Source: Mycolicibacterium doricum
Lineage (GTDB): Bacteria; Actinomycetota; Actinomycetes; Mycobacteriales; Mycobacteriaceae
Length of the DNA: 64,000 bases
Direction: 5' to 3'
Assembly: GCF_010728155.1 (NCBI RefSeq)
Contig: NZ_AP022605.1
Span: 496,001-560,000 of the forward strand
Shown here piece after piece: positions 9,708-17,515 of the stretch. Within the stretch, counting starts at the first letter, position 1. Every line of letters begins with the position of its first letter. The position numbers and the translations under genes are program-made. A model generated the notes under the pieces. It was not told the DNA's origin. It did not search any database and was given only the letters and a program-made list of their open reading frames with translations.

Positions 9708-10907
9708 ATGACCGTCACCCCGCAGGTTTCCGCCGGCGAAGGACTCGGCCCGGAGCAGGGGCAGATCATCACCGCGACGCTGCCGCTCGTCGGCGCGCGC
9801 ATCGACGAAATCACGACCGTCTTCTACAGCCGGATGTTCGCCGCCCGCCCCGAGTTGCTGCGCAACCTGTTCAACCGGGGCAACCAGGCCCAGGGCGCTC
9901 AGCAGCGGGCCCTGGCGGCGTCCATCGCGACCTACGCGACGCACCTCGTCGACCCGAACCTGCCGAATCCGGCCGAACTGATCTCGCGCATCGGGCACAA
10001 GCATGCCTCGCTGGGCATCACCGCCGACCAGTACGAGATCGTGCACGAGCATCTGTTCGCCGCGATCATCGAAGTGTTGGGCGCCGACACCGTGACGCCG
10101 GAGGTCGCCGACGCTTGGGACGCCGTCTACTGGATGATGGCGCGCACCCTGATCGGGCTGGAGCGCGGCCTATACGCCGAGGCCGGCGTCGCCGACGGGG
10201 ACGTCTACCGCCGCGCGCGGGTCGTCGCGCGCACCGACGATCCGTCCGGCGCCGTCCTGCTGACTGTGTGCTCGACGGGCCAGCCGTTCCCCACATTCCG
10301 GCCCGGCCAGTACGTCTCGGTGGGGGTTACGCTGCCCGACGGGGCGCGCCAACTGCGCCAGTACAGCCTGATCAACACCCCGCACGACGGCGAGCTGACA
10401 TTCGCGGTACGCCCGCTCGGGGAGGTGTCGAACTGGGTGCGCGCCAACGTGCACCGCGGGGACCTCCTCGACGTCACCGTGCCCTTCGGCGACCTACCCG
10501 ACCCCGAGACCCACCACCGGCCGCTGGTTCTGGTGTCCGCGGGTATCGGGATTACCCCGATGGTGGGCATCCTCGAACACCTCGCTGCCGTCGCGCCCGA
10601 GACCACCGTGAAGGTGTGGCATGCCGACCGCTCGGCCGCGACGCACCCGCTTAAGGACCGTCAGCAGGAACTGGTCGCCGCACTGCCAGACGCCACGCTC
10701 GACGTCTGGTACGAGGAGGCCGACGGGGTGGCCCACCACGGGCTGCTCGACGCGAGTGCGGCGAAGCTGCCCGCCGACGCCGAGGTGTACCTGTGCGGCG
10801 GCAACGGCTTCGTGCAGGCGGTCCGGGCTCAGCTGCAGGAGCGCGGCGTACCGGCGGGCCGGCTGCACTGCGAGCTGTTCTCGCCGAACGACTGGCTGCT
10901 GTCGTAA
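9708..10907 (+). CDS. hmp: Flavohaemoglobin (nitric oxide dioxygenase)
   Basis: A 399-residue protein with a globin domain (residues 10-140) and a ferredoxin reductase-like FAD/NAD(P)H module (150-399). The globin carries the proximal histidine in IGHKHASLGI and the distal-side pattern VFYSRMFA. The reductase shows the FAD-binding RQYSL, the NAD-binding SAGIGITPM and the terminal CGGNGFV and ELFSPNDW motifs. It converts NO and O2 to nitrate at the expense of NAD(P)H in the cytoplasm and is a nitrosative-stress defence. The start ATG lies in ggaccatccgATGACC. The stop codon TAA sits inside the first unit of a 13-bp triple repeat. Monocistronic; no NO-responsive operator was recognised. Confidence 0.93.
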   Translation: MTVTPQVSAGEGLGPEQGQIITATLPLVGARIDEITTVFYSRMFAARPELLRNLFNRGNQAQGAQQRALAASIATYATHLVDPNLPNPAELISRIGHKHASLGITADQYEIVHEHLFAAIIEVLGADTVTPEVADAWDAVYWMMARTLIGLERGLYAEAGVADGDVYRRARVVARTDDPSGAVLLTVCSTGQPFPTFRPGQYVSVGVTLPDGARQLRQYSLINTPHDGELTFAVRPLGEVSNWVRANVHRGDLLDVTVPFGDLPDPETHHRPLVLVSAGIGITPMVGILEHLAAVAPETTVKVWHADRSAATHPLKDRQQELVAALPDATLDVWYEEADGVAHHGLLDASAAKLPADAEVYLCGGNGFVQAVRAQLQERGVPAGRLHCELFSPNDWLLS

Positions 10908-10936
10908 AGGGCTGTCGTAAAGGGCTGTCGTAAAGG
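10898..10936 (+). repeat. 13-bp tandem repeat, three perfect copies
   Basis: Three exact head-to-tail copies of gctgtcgtaaagg span the last codons and stop codon of hmp. Each unit contains TAA, and because 13 is not a multiple of three the stops fall in all three frames. It looks like slippage or duplication of the gene end. Confidence 0.9.
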
Positions 10937-10977
10937 GAATGTAGACGGGCCCGCGTACGGTTGCATTGACCAGCGGT

Positions 10978-11007
10978 TTGGCTCCCGCGCGGGCCAGACT
11001 GTACTCT
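10978..11007 (+). promoter_or_regulatory. Possible sigA-type promoter of the tRNA-Thr/tRNA-Met operon
   Basis: A -35-like TTGGCT and a -10-like TACTCT are 18 bases apart and end about 43 bases before the tRNA-Thr gene. The spacer holds the GC-rich palindrome cccgcgcggg. Assigned by eye only. Confidence 0.3.
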
Positions 11008-11049
11008 CTTCAATGCCCACGGCACGGCCTTGCCCGAGTCGAGGGTCAG

Positions 11050-11122
11050 GCCCCCTTAGCTCAGTCGGCAGAGCGTTTCCATGGTAAGGAAAAGGTCAAC
11101 GGTTCGATTCCGTTAGGGGGCT
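11050..11122 (+). tRNA. tRNA-Thr (GGT)
   Basis: The 7-bp acceptor stem GCCCCCT/AGGGGGC closes a cloverleaf with D-arm TAGCTCAGTCGGCAGAGC, an anticodon stem TTTCC/GGAAA around the loop ATGGTAA (anticodon GGT) and a T-arm with GGTTCGATTCC. The 3' CCA is not encoded. It sits at the conserved mycobacterial position before tRNA-Met and rpmG. Confidence 0.96.
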
Positions 11123-11153
11123 CGGCGACCGCCGAGTGGTAGGCGCCTGGAAT

Positions 11154-11227
11154 GGCGGTGTAGCTCAGCTGGTTAGAGCGCACGACTCATAATCGTGAGG
11201 TCGGGGGATCGAGCCCCCCCACCGCTA
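11154..11227 (+). tRNA. tRNA-Met (CAT), elongator type
   Basis: Acceptor GGCGGTG pairs with CACCGCT (G-U at 1:72), D-arm TAGCTCAGCTGGTTAGAGC, anticodon loop CTCATAA, T-arm with GGATCGAGCC. The paired 1:72 position argues against initiator tRNA, which has an unpaired C-A there. A lysidine-modified tRNA-Ile2 cannot be ruled out by eye, but the gene position matches metT of other mycobacteria. Confidence 0.93.
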
Positions 11228-11271
11228 CAGAGCACGAGAAACGACACGAGATCTGAAAGAGGGCAGCTGAC

Positions 11272-11439
11272 GTGGCCTCCAGTACCGACGTCCGGCCGAA
11301 AATCACCTTGGCCTGTGAGGTGTGCAAGCACCGCAACTACATCACGAAGAAGAACCGCCGCAACGACCCCGACCGGCTGGAACTGAAGAAGTTCTGCCCG
11401 AACTGCGGTGTGCACCGTGCGCACAAGGAGTCGCGCTGA
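11272..11439 (+). CDS. rpmG: 50S ribosomal protein L33, zinc-ribbon type
   Basis: A 55-residue protein from the GTG at 11272 ([18 protein letters not shown]) to TGA at 11439. It contains the two cysteine pairs CEVC and CPNC of the zinc-binding L33 form and the L33 core [20 protein letters not shown]. The start is supported by a purine-rich gaaagaggg sequence 9 bases upstream. It belongs to the large ribosomal subunit near the E site. The zinc form is the counterpart of M. tuberculosis rpmG2, found in the same place after tRNA-Met and before hadA; mycobacteria often carry a second, cysteine-free L33 that replaces it under zinc starvation. Confidence 0.95.
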   Translation: MASSTDVRPKITLACEVCKHRNYITKKNRRNDPDRLELKKFCPNCGVHRAHKESR

Positions 11440-11488
11440 TCGGTCGCCCGGTGGCTGAGACCACGGTGACTAGATAGGTTCAACACTC

Positions 11489-11968
11489 GTGTCTTTCTTG
11501 GACAAGTTCGTCGGGACGCATTACCGCCACCCCGACCACTACGTCGTGGGCCGGGAGAAGATCCGCGAGTACGCCGTGGCCGTCAAGAACGACGACGCCG
11601 CCTTCTTCGAAGAGAAGGCGGCCGCCGAACTCGGCTACGACGCCCTGCTGGCGCCACTGACATTCATCTCGGTCTTCGGTTACCAGGCCCAGTACGCGAT
11701 GTTCGAGGCCAACAACATCGCCATCAGCGACGCCCAGATCGTCCAGGTCGATCAAGCGTTGAAGTTCGTCCGCCCGATCAAGGCCGGCGACACGCTGTAC
11801 TGCGACGTCTACATCGACTCGATTCGCAAGGCGCACGGCACCGACATCATCACCACCAGGAACGTCATCACCAATGACAACGGTGAGGTCGTACAGGAGT
11901 GCTACACCACCCTCGCGGGGCGTAGCGACGAAGACGGAAAGAGTGGCTTCAGCAATGGCACTGCGTGA
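11489..11968 (+). CDS. hadA: (3R)-hydroxyacyl-ACP dehydratase subunit HadA
   Basis: A 159-residue hot-dog fold protein from the GTG at 11489 (VSFLDKFVGTHYRHPDHY). HadA is the non-catalytic, acyl-chain-binding partner of HadB in the FAS-II dehydratase HadAB, which dehydrates 3-hydroxyacyl-ACP during meromycolic acid elongation. The sequence has the HadA/HadC pattern (VGREKIREYA, LAPLTFISVFGYQAQ, IVQVDQALKFVRPIKAGD, GTDIITTRNVI) and lacks the His/Asp hydratase motif, as expected. Its end overlaps hadB by 14 bases. In M. tuberculosis this complex is the target of thiacetazone and isoxyl after EthA activation. Clustered with hadB and hadC between rpmG and tRNA-Trp. Confidence 0.97.
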   Translation: MSFLDKFVGTHYRHPDHYVVGREKIREYAVAVKNDDAAFFEEKAAAELGYDALLAPLTFISVFGYQAQYAMFEANNIAISDAQIVQVDQALKFVRPIKAGDTLYCDVYIDSIRKAHGTDIITTRNVITNDNGEVVQECYTTLAGRSDEDGKSGFSNGTA

Positions 11969-12383
11969 GTTCGATTCGATCAAGGTCGGCGATCAGCTCC
12001 CGGAGAAGGTGATCACCCTCACCCGCCAGGACCTGGTGAACTACGCCGGCGTCTCCGGTGACCTCAACCCCATCCACTGGGACGACGAGATCGCCAAGCA
12101 GGTCGGACTCGACACCGCCATCGCCCACGGCATGCTCACGATGGGACTCGGCGGCGGTTACATCACCTCCTGGGTGGGCGACCCGGCCGCGGTCAAGGAG
12201 TACAACGTGCGCTTCACCGCCGTCGTGCCGGTGCCCAACGACGGCAAGGGCGCCGAGATCGTCTTCAGCGGTCGCGTGAAATCGGCTGACCCGGAGACCA
12301 AGTCGGTGACCATCGCGCTGGCGGCCACCGCAGGCGGCAAGAAGATCTTCGGCCGGGCCGTCGCGGTCGCGACGCTGGCGTAG
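11955..12383 (+). CDS. hadB: (3R)-hydroxyacyl-ACP dehydratase catalytic subunit HadB
   Basis: A 142-residue MaoC/R-hydratase-type hot-dog protein starting at the ATG at 11955 (MALREFDSIKVGDQLPEK), inside the 3' end of hadA. The hydratase-2 motif is present: YAGVSGDLNPIHWDDE supplies the catalytic Asp and His, followed by IAHGMLTMG. HadB pairs with HadA (shorter chains) or HadC (longer chains) in FAS-II. The overlap with hadA suggests translational coupling and equal amounts of the two subunits. No anomaly is visible. Confidence 0.97.
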   Translation: MALREFDSIKVGDQLPEKVITLTRQDLVNYAGVSGDLNPIHWDDEIAKQVGLDTAIAHGMLTMGLGGGYITSWVGDPAAVKEYNVRFTAVVPVPNDGKGAEIVFSGRVKSADPETKSVTIALAATAGGKKIFGRAVAVATLA

Positions 12384-12399
12384 GCGAGGGGCGCATCTC

Positions 12400-12909
12400 A
12401 TGGCACTCAAAACCGACATCCGCGGCATGGTCTGGAAGTATCCGGACACCTTCGTGGTGGGCCGCGAGCAGATCCGCCAGTACGCGAAATCGGTGAAGGC
12501 CACCGATCCGGCTACCCTCGACGAGGACGCCGCCGCCGAAATGGGTCACGAGGCGCTGATCGCGCCGCCCACCTTCATGTCGATCTTCGCGGTCATGATC
12601 CAGAACCACTTCTTCCAGAACGTCGACGTGGGCCTGGAGACCATGCAGATCGTCCAGGTCGACCAGAAGTTCCTCTTCCACCGGCCGATCGTGGCCGGCG
12701 ACGCGCTGACCGGCACCATGCACGTCGAGACCGTGGACGAGCGGTTCGGCGCCGACATCGTCACCACCCGAAACGTGCTCACCGACCCGACCGGCGCGGT
12801 GGTCATGGAGTCGTTCACCACGCTGATGGGTCACGAGGGCGACAACTCGATCTCGGTGAGGTGGGACCCGCAGACGGGTCAGGTCGTGCGCACGGCCGCC
12901 GGCGAGTAG
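12400..12909 (+). CDS. hadC: (3R)-hydroxyacyl-ACP dehydratase subunit HadC
   Basis: A 169-residue paralogue of HadA starting at the ATG at 12400 (MALKTDIRGMVWKYPDTF). It shares the HadA-type pattern (VVGREQIRQYAKSV, IAPPTFMSIF, IVQVDQKFLFHRPIVAGD, ADIVTTRNVLTD) and lacks the catalytic hydratase motif. HadC forms the HadBC heterodimer that works on long meromycolyl chains and affects oxygenated mycolates. It begins 16 bases after hadB and is the last gene of the had operon, followed by about 160 bases before tRNA-Trp. Confidence 0.96.
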   Translation: MALKTDIRGMVWKYPDTFVVGREQIRQYAKSVKATDPATLDEDAAAEMGHEALIAPPTFMSIFAVMIQNHFFQNVDVGLETMQIVQVDQKFLFHRPIVAGDALTGTMHVETVDERFGADIVTTRNVLTDPTGAVVMESFTTLMGHEGDNSISVRWDPQTGQVVRTAAGE

Positions 12910-13066
12910 TCGCTGGGCAGCGGATTAGGAAGTCCGACGGGCTGCGCGCTAAACTCGGTGACCGGGGTTTTCCCATTACAGCGCGCTTCCGACTGAACGT
13001 CTGGAAGCGCGCGAATTGTGTGAGCCCCGTACGCGGTGACGACAGCGCCAGCAATGTCGTCCCCGA

Positions 13067-13142
<76 letters not shown>

Positions 13143-13236
13143 ACTGAATACTGGACAAGCGTGGACACTGGATGGTGATGACCCAGACCATCACGAGAAC
13201 GAAGAGTCCACACGAACCTGAGACGAAAGGCATGCG

Positions 13237-13686
13237 GTGAGCGACGAGCGCGACAGTGCCGGCTCCGCAGGCACCGGCAACGACGCAGAGACCGACGGCG
13301 TCGACGACACCCGCGGTCACACCGCTGTGGTGACCCGGCCGCTGCGCCCCACCGGCAAACGGACCCGGCGCGCGGCCGCCGACACGGACACCGAATCGGA
13401 TGCCACCGAGCTCACCGAGAGTTCGGGCACCGAGAACGGCTCGGGCACCGGCACCAAGAAAAAGACCGCGAAGAAGGAGCCGGGTCGTTACCCGAACCCG
13501 TTCCTGTTCGTCGTCAACTACATCAGGCAGGTCGTCGCCGAGCTGCGCAAGGTCATCTGGCCGAACCGCAAGCAGATGGTCAGCTACACCAGCGTGGTGC
13601 TCGTCTTCCTCGCGTTCATGGTGACGCTGATCGCCGGGTTCGACTATGGCATGGCCCGACTGGTCGGACTGGTGTTCGGCGATTAG
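13237..13686 (+). CDS. secE: Preprotein translocase subunit SecE
   Basis: A 149-residue protein from the GTG at 13237. The first 85 residues form a polar, low-complexity extension rich in Thr, Asp, Glu and Lys, typical of mycobacterial SecE. The conserved core follows: the amphipathic helix FVVNYIRQVVAELRKVIWPN and one transmembrane helix VVLVFLAFMVTLIAGFDYG. SecE clamps the two halves of SecY in the SecYEG channel at the inner membrane. The gene follows tRNA-Trp and precedes nusG by 36 bases, the universal secE-nusG order. Confidence 0.97.
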   Translation: MSDERDSAGSAGTGNDAETDGVDDTRGHTAVVTRPLRPTGKRTRRAAADTDTESDATELTESSGTENGSGTGTKKKTAKKEPGRYPNPFLFVVNYIRQVVAELRKVIWPNRKQMVSYTSVVLVFLAFMVTLIAGFDYGMARLVGLVFGD

Positions 13687-13704
13687 CCGAGGATCGACCA
13701 GTAA

Positions 13705-14547
<843 letters not shown>

Positions 14548-14583
14548 ACGCAAGCCCCGAAAAAGAAGAGGAACACACACAGC

Positions 14584-15012
14584 ATGGCCCCGAAGAAGAA
14601 GGTCACCGGGCTGATCAAGCTGCAGATCCAGGCCGGGCAGGCCAACCCCGCCCCGCCCGTGGGTCCGGCGCTCGGTCAGCACGGCGTCAACATCATGGAG
14701 TTCTGCAAGGCGTACAACGCCGCGACCGAGTCGCAGCGCGGCAACGTGATTCCGGTGGAGATCACCGTCTACGAGGACCGCAGCTTCACCTTTGCGCTCA
14801 AGACGCCGCCGGCAGCCAAGCTGCTGCTCAAGGCCGCCGGGGTGCCGAAGGGTTCCGGTGAGCCGCACAAGACCAAGGTCGCCAAGGTGACGTGGGATCA
14901 GGTGCGTGAGATCGCCGAGACCAAGAAGGCGGACCTGAACGCCAACGACATCGATCAGGCCGCCAAGATCATCGCCGGCACCGCCCGGTCGATGGGCATC
15001 ACGGTCGAGTAG
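14584..15012 (+). CDS. rplK: 50S ribosomal protein L11
   Basis: A 142-residue protein starting [18 protein letters not shown]. The L11 signature [20 protein letters not shown] and the C-terminal rRNA-binding domain ([13 protein letters not shown]) are intact. L11 forms the GTPase-associated centre with 23S rRNA and is needed for RelA activation. The ATG is preceded by the purine-rich aaaaagaagaggaa. It follows nusG by 36 bases and is separated from rplA by an unusual 137-base gap holding a perfect inverted repeat. Confidence 0.98.
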   Translation: MAPKKKVTGLIKLQIQAGQANPAPPVGPALGQHGVNIMEFCKAYNAATESQRGNVIPVEITVYEDRSFTFALKTPPAAKLLLKAAGVPKGSGEPHKTKVAKVTWDQVREIAETKKADLNANDIDQAAKIIAGTARSMGITVE

Positions 15013-15025
15013 ATCCGTTTTGTCC

Positions 15026-15086
15026 GTCGAGATTGCACCGAGGGTCGCGGATTTCGATCCTGCACAACCGTGAGCGCAATCTCGAC
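15026..15086. repeat. 11-bp perfect inverted repeat between rplK and rplA
   Basis: gtcgagattgc at 15026-15036 is answered by gcaatctcgac at 15076-15086, with 39 bases between. It could fold in the rplK-rplA mRNA or be a leftover of a small intergenic repeat. It does not resemble the L1-binding mRNA site known from other bacteria, as far as can be judged by eye. Confidence 0.75.
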
Positions 15087-15149
15087 AACGGTCATCGGTG
15101 GGAGGGCCAGCTCCGGCCCGCACCACGACTCAGCAACTAGGAGAATCCA

Positions 15150-15857
15150 ATGAGCAAGAACAGCAAGGCATACCGCGAAGCCGCCGAGAAGGTCGACAAG
15201 ACCAAGCTCTACACGCCGCTGGAGGCTGCGAAGCTGGCCAAGGAGACGTCGTCGAAGAAGCAGGACGCCACCGTCGAGGTCGCGATCCGGCTGGGTGTGG
15301 ACCCGCGTAAGGCCGACCAGATGGTGCGCGGCACCGTCAACCTGCCGCACGGCACCGGTAAGACCGCGCGCGTCGCGGTGTTCGCCGTGGGCGACAAGGC
15401 CGAGCAGGCGAAGGCGGCCGGCGCCGACATCGTCGGCAGCGACGACCTGATCGAGCAGATCCAGGGCGGCATGCTGGACTTCGACGCGGCGATCGCGACG
15501 CCGGACCAGATGGCCAAGGTCGGGCGCATCGCCCGCATCCTCGGCCCGCGTGGCCTGATGCCGAACCCGAAGACCGGCACGGTGACCGCGGATGTCGCCA
15601 AGGCCGTGGCCGACATCAAGGGCGGCAAGATCAACTTCCGGGTGGACAAGCAGGCCAACCTGCACCTGGTGATCGGGAAGGCCTCGTTCGACGAGACGAA
15701 GCTGGTCGAGAACTACGGCGCCGCGCTGGACGAGATCATGCGGGCCAAGCCCTCGGCGTCGAAGGGCCGTTACCTGAAGAAGATCGTCGTGTCGACGACG
15801 ACGGGCCCGGGCATCCCCGTCGACCCGCAGGTGACCCGCAACTTCGCGGAGGCGTGA
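15150..15857 (+). CDS. rplA: 50S ribosomal protein L1
   Basis: A 235-residue protein starting [20 protein letters not shown]. The L1 pattern is complete: [19 protein letters not shown], then [16 protein letters not shown] and [15 protein letters not shown]1 forms the mobile stalk that moves deacylated tRNA out of the E site and commonly represses its own operon by binding mRNA. The start has a good ribosome site (aactaggagaatccaATG). It is 137 bases after rplK, longer than usual for this pair. Confidence 0.98.
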   Translation: MSKNSKAYREAAEKVDKTKLYTPLEAAKLAKETSSKKQDATVEVAIRLGVDPRKADQMVRGTVNLPHGTGKTARVAVFAVGDKAEQAKAAGADIVGSDDLIEQIQGGMLDFDAAIATPDQMAKVGRIARILGPRGLMPNPKTGTVTADVAKAVADIKGGKINFRVDKQANLHLVIGKASFDETKLVENYGAALDEIMRAKPSASKGRYLKKIVVSTTTGPGIPVDPQVTRNFAEA

Positions 15858-15921
15858 GACCAAGCGGTGTTGCGGACTTGCCCGCTAGGATGACCCACGG
15901 GAGATTCTGGAGGGGGGGTCG

Positions 15922-17250
15922 ATGGGTCGCCGCATCGCAGTCTTCGGCACCGGTTATCTCGGTGCCACCCATGCCGCTTGCATGGCCCAGCTAGGGCACG
16001 AGGTGCTCGGTGTCGATATCGACGAGGGGAAGCTGGCCAAGCTGGCCGCCGGTGAGCTCCCGTTCTTCGAGCCCGGGCTACCGGAGGTCTTGCGGGCGAA
16101 CGTCGACGCGGGACGGTTGCGGTTCACCACCTCCTACGAGGAGGCCACCGAGTTCGCTGATGTCCATTTCATCGCTGTCGGCACCCCGCAGAAGCACGGC
16201 GAGCTCGCTGCTGACCTGCGCTACGTCGACGGGGTGGTCGAGTCGCTGGCCCCGCTGCTCACCCGCCCGGCGGTGATCTTCGGGAAGTCCACGGTGCCTG
16301 CGGGTACGGCGGCCCGATTGGGCACCCGGCTGCGGGAGCTGGCGCCCGCCGGTGAGCAGGCCGAACTCGCGTGGAATCCGGAATTCCTGAGGGAGGGGTT
16401 CGCGGTCGAGGACACGCTGCACCCAGACCGGATCGTGCTGGGCGTGGATCGCGACCGTCCGGGTAACGCGGAGGCTTGCGCGCGTGAGGTTTACGCGCCG
16501 TTGCTCGCGGAGAGCATCCCGTTCATGGTCACCGATTTGGCGACGGCCGAGTTGGTCAAGACGTCGGCGAATGCGTTTCTGGCCACGAAGATCTCGTTCA
16601 TCAACGCCATCGCCGAGGTGTGCGAGGCCACCGGCGCGGACGTGTCGGTGCTGGCCGACGCAATCGGGTACGACGCCCGGATCGGGCGGCGGTTCCTCAA
16701 CGCCGGCATCGGCTTCGGTGGCGGTTGTCTGCCGAAGGACATTCGCGCGTTCATCGCGATGGCCGGTGAGTTGGGGGCCGGCCAGGCGTTCGCGCTGCTG
16801 CGCGAGGTGGACAGCATCAACATGCGGCGGCGCAACAAGGTGGTGGAGTTGGCCCGGGAGGCTTCGGGCGGCTCCTTCATCGGGACGCGGGTGGCGGTGC
16901 TGGGCGCGGCGTTCAAACCGGATTCCGACGACGTCCGGGATTCACCGGCGTTGAACATCGCCGGGCAGATGCAGCTCCAAGGCGCGGCGGTGAGCGTGTA
17001 CGACCCCGAGGCGATGCAGAACGCGCGGCAGTTGTTCCCGACACTGCAGTACGCGTCGAGCATTCAAGAGGCATGTGCGGGCGCCGACATGACGATGATC
17101 CTGACCGAGTGGAAGCAGTTCGTGGCCATGGATCCCGACGAACTCGGCGGCCTCGTGCGACGACGCGCCATCATCGACGGCCGCAATTGCCTCAGCCCGC
17201 AGTTGTGGCGCGACGCCGGCTGGACATACCGGGGGATCGGTCGGCCGTAA
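15922..17250 (+). CDS. udgA: UDP-glucose 6-dehydrogenase
   Basis: A 442-residue protein of the UDP-glucose/GDP-mannose dehydrogenase family, starting at the ATG at 15922 after the purine-rich ggagggggggtcg. The NAD-binding motif GTGYLGATHA lies at the N-terminus. The catalytic cysteine Cys269 is in GFGGGCLPKD, and the C-terminal UDP-binding domain has LGAAFKPDSDDVRDSPAL. It oxidises UDP-glucose to UDP-glucuronate with two NAD+, supplying acidic sugars for surface glycans. It is transcribed alone and is followed by a 10-bp tandem repeat and a 58-bp hairpin that may terminate it. Confidence 0.93.
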   Translation: MGRRIAVFGTGYLGATHAACMAQLGHEVLGVDIDEGKLAKLAAGELPFFEPGLPEVLRANVDAGRLRFTTSYEEATEFADVHFIAVGTPQKHGELAADLRYVDGVVESLAPLLTRPAVIFGKSTVPAGTAARLGTRLRELAPAGEQAELAWNPEFLREGFAVEDTLHPDRIVLGVDRDRPGNAEACAREVYAPLLAESIPFMVTDLATAELVKTSANAFLATKISFINAIAEVCEATGADVSVLADAIGYDARIGRRFLNAGIGFGGGCLPKDIRAFIAMAGELGAGQAFALLREVDSINMRRRNKVVELAREASGGSFIGTRVAVLGAAFKPDSDDVRDSPALNIAGQMQLQGAAVSVYDPEAMQNARQLFPTLQYASSIQEACAGADMTMILTEWKQFVAMDPDELGGLVRRRAIIDGRNCLSPQLWRDAGWTYRGIGRP

Positions 17251-17290
17251 GGGTGCGATGACCGTGCCGTCGACCCGTAGGTGACCTATC

Positions 17291-17330
17291 CCCGCGAATC
17301 CCCGCGAATTTCCGCGAGTCCCCGCGAACA
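17291..17330 (+). repeat. 10-bp tandem repeat, four copies
   Basis: Four adjoining 10-base units (cccgcgaatc, cccgcgaatt, tccgcgagtc, cccgcgaaca) share the core CCGCGA. The last unit runs into the 58-bp hairpin. The unit contains tcgcgg, the flank that also precedes the second hairpin copy (ttccgcgag at 33481). Confidence 0.85.
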
Positions 17331-17382
17331 GACACAAATGTCCCCGCACACCCGGCGTGTCGGGGACATTTCCGTCTGCTCG
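17325..17382. repeat. 58-bp hairpin repeat, copy 1 (possible terminator)
   Basis: Reads cgaacagacacaaatgtccc, then a loop region cacacccggcgtgt, then cggggacatttccgtctgct. It matches the copy at 33486-33543 at about 54 of 58 positions. The outer part of this copy pairs less well than copy 2. It lies 75 bases after udgA and could end its transcript. Its presence in two places indicates a dispersed palindromic element. Confidence 0.85.
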
Positions 17383-17515
17383 GCAAGTTGCCCGCTGGCC
17401 GACGGTGTCACATCAGGCACATTTGTCACACATCGGCGCGGGTGGTCGGTCGTGTCAGTTGCCGCCGGTACGGTCAGCGCAGAGCTTTGCATGCACCAGC
17501 CTGTCGGGAGGCCCA

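Noticed and set aside
17357..17515. Upstream extension of the SNF2 helicase
   Set aside because: Would translate the hairpin repeat; a strong ribosome site stands directly before the GTG at 17516.
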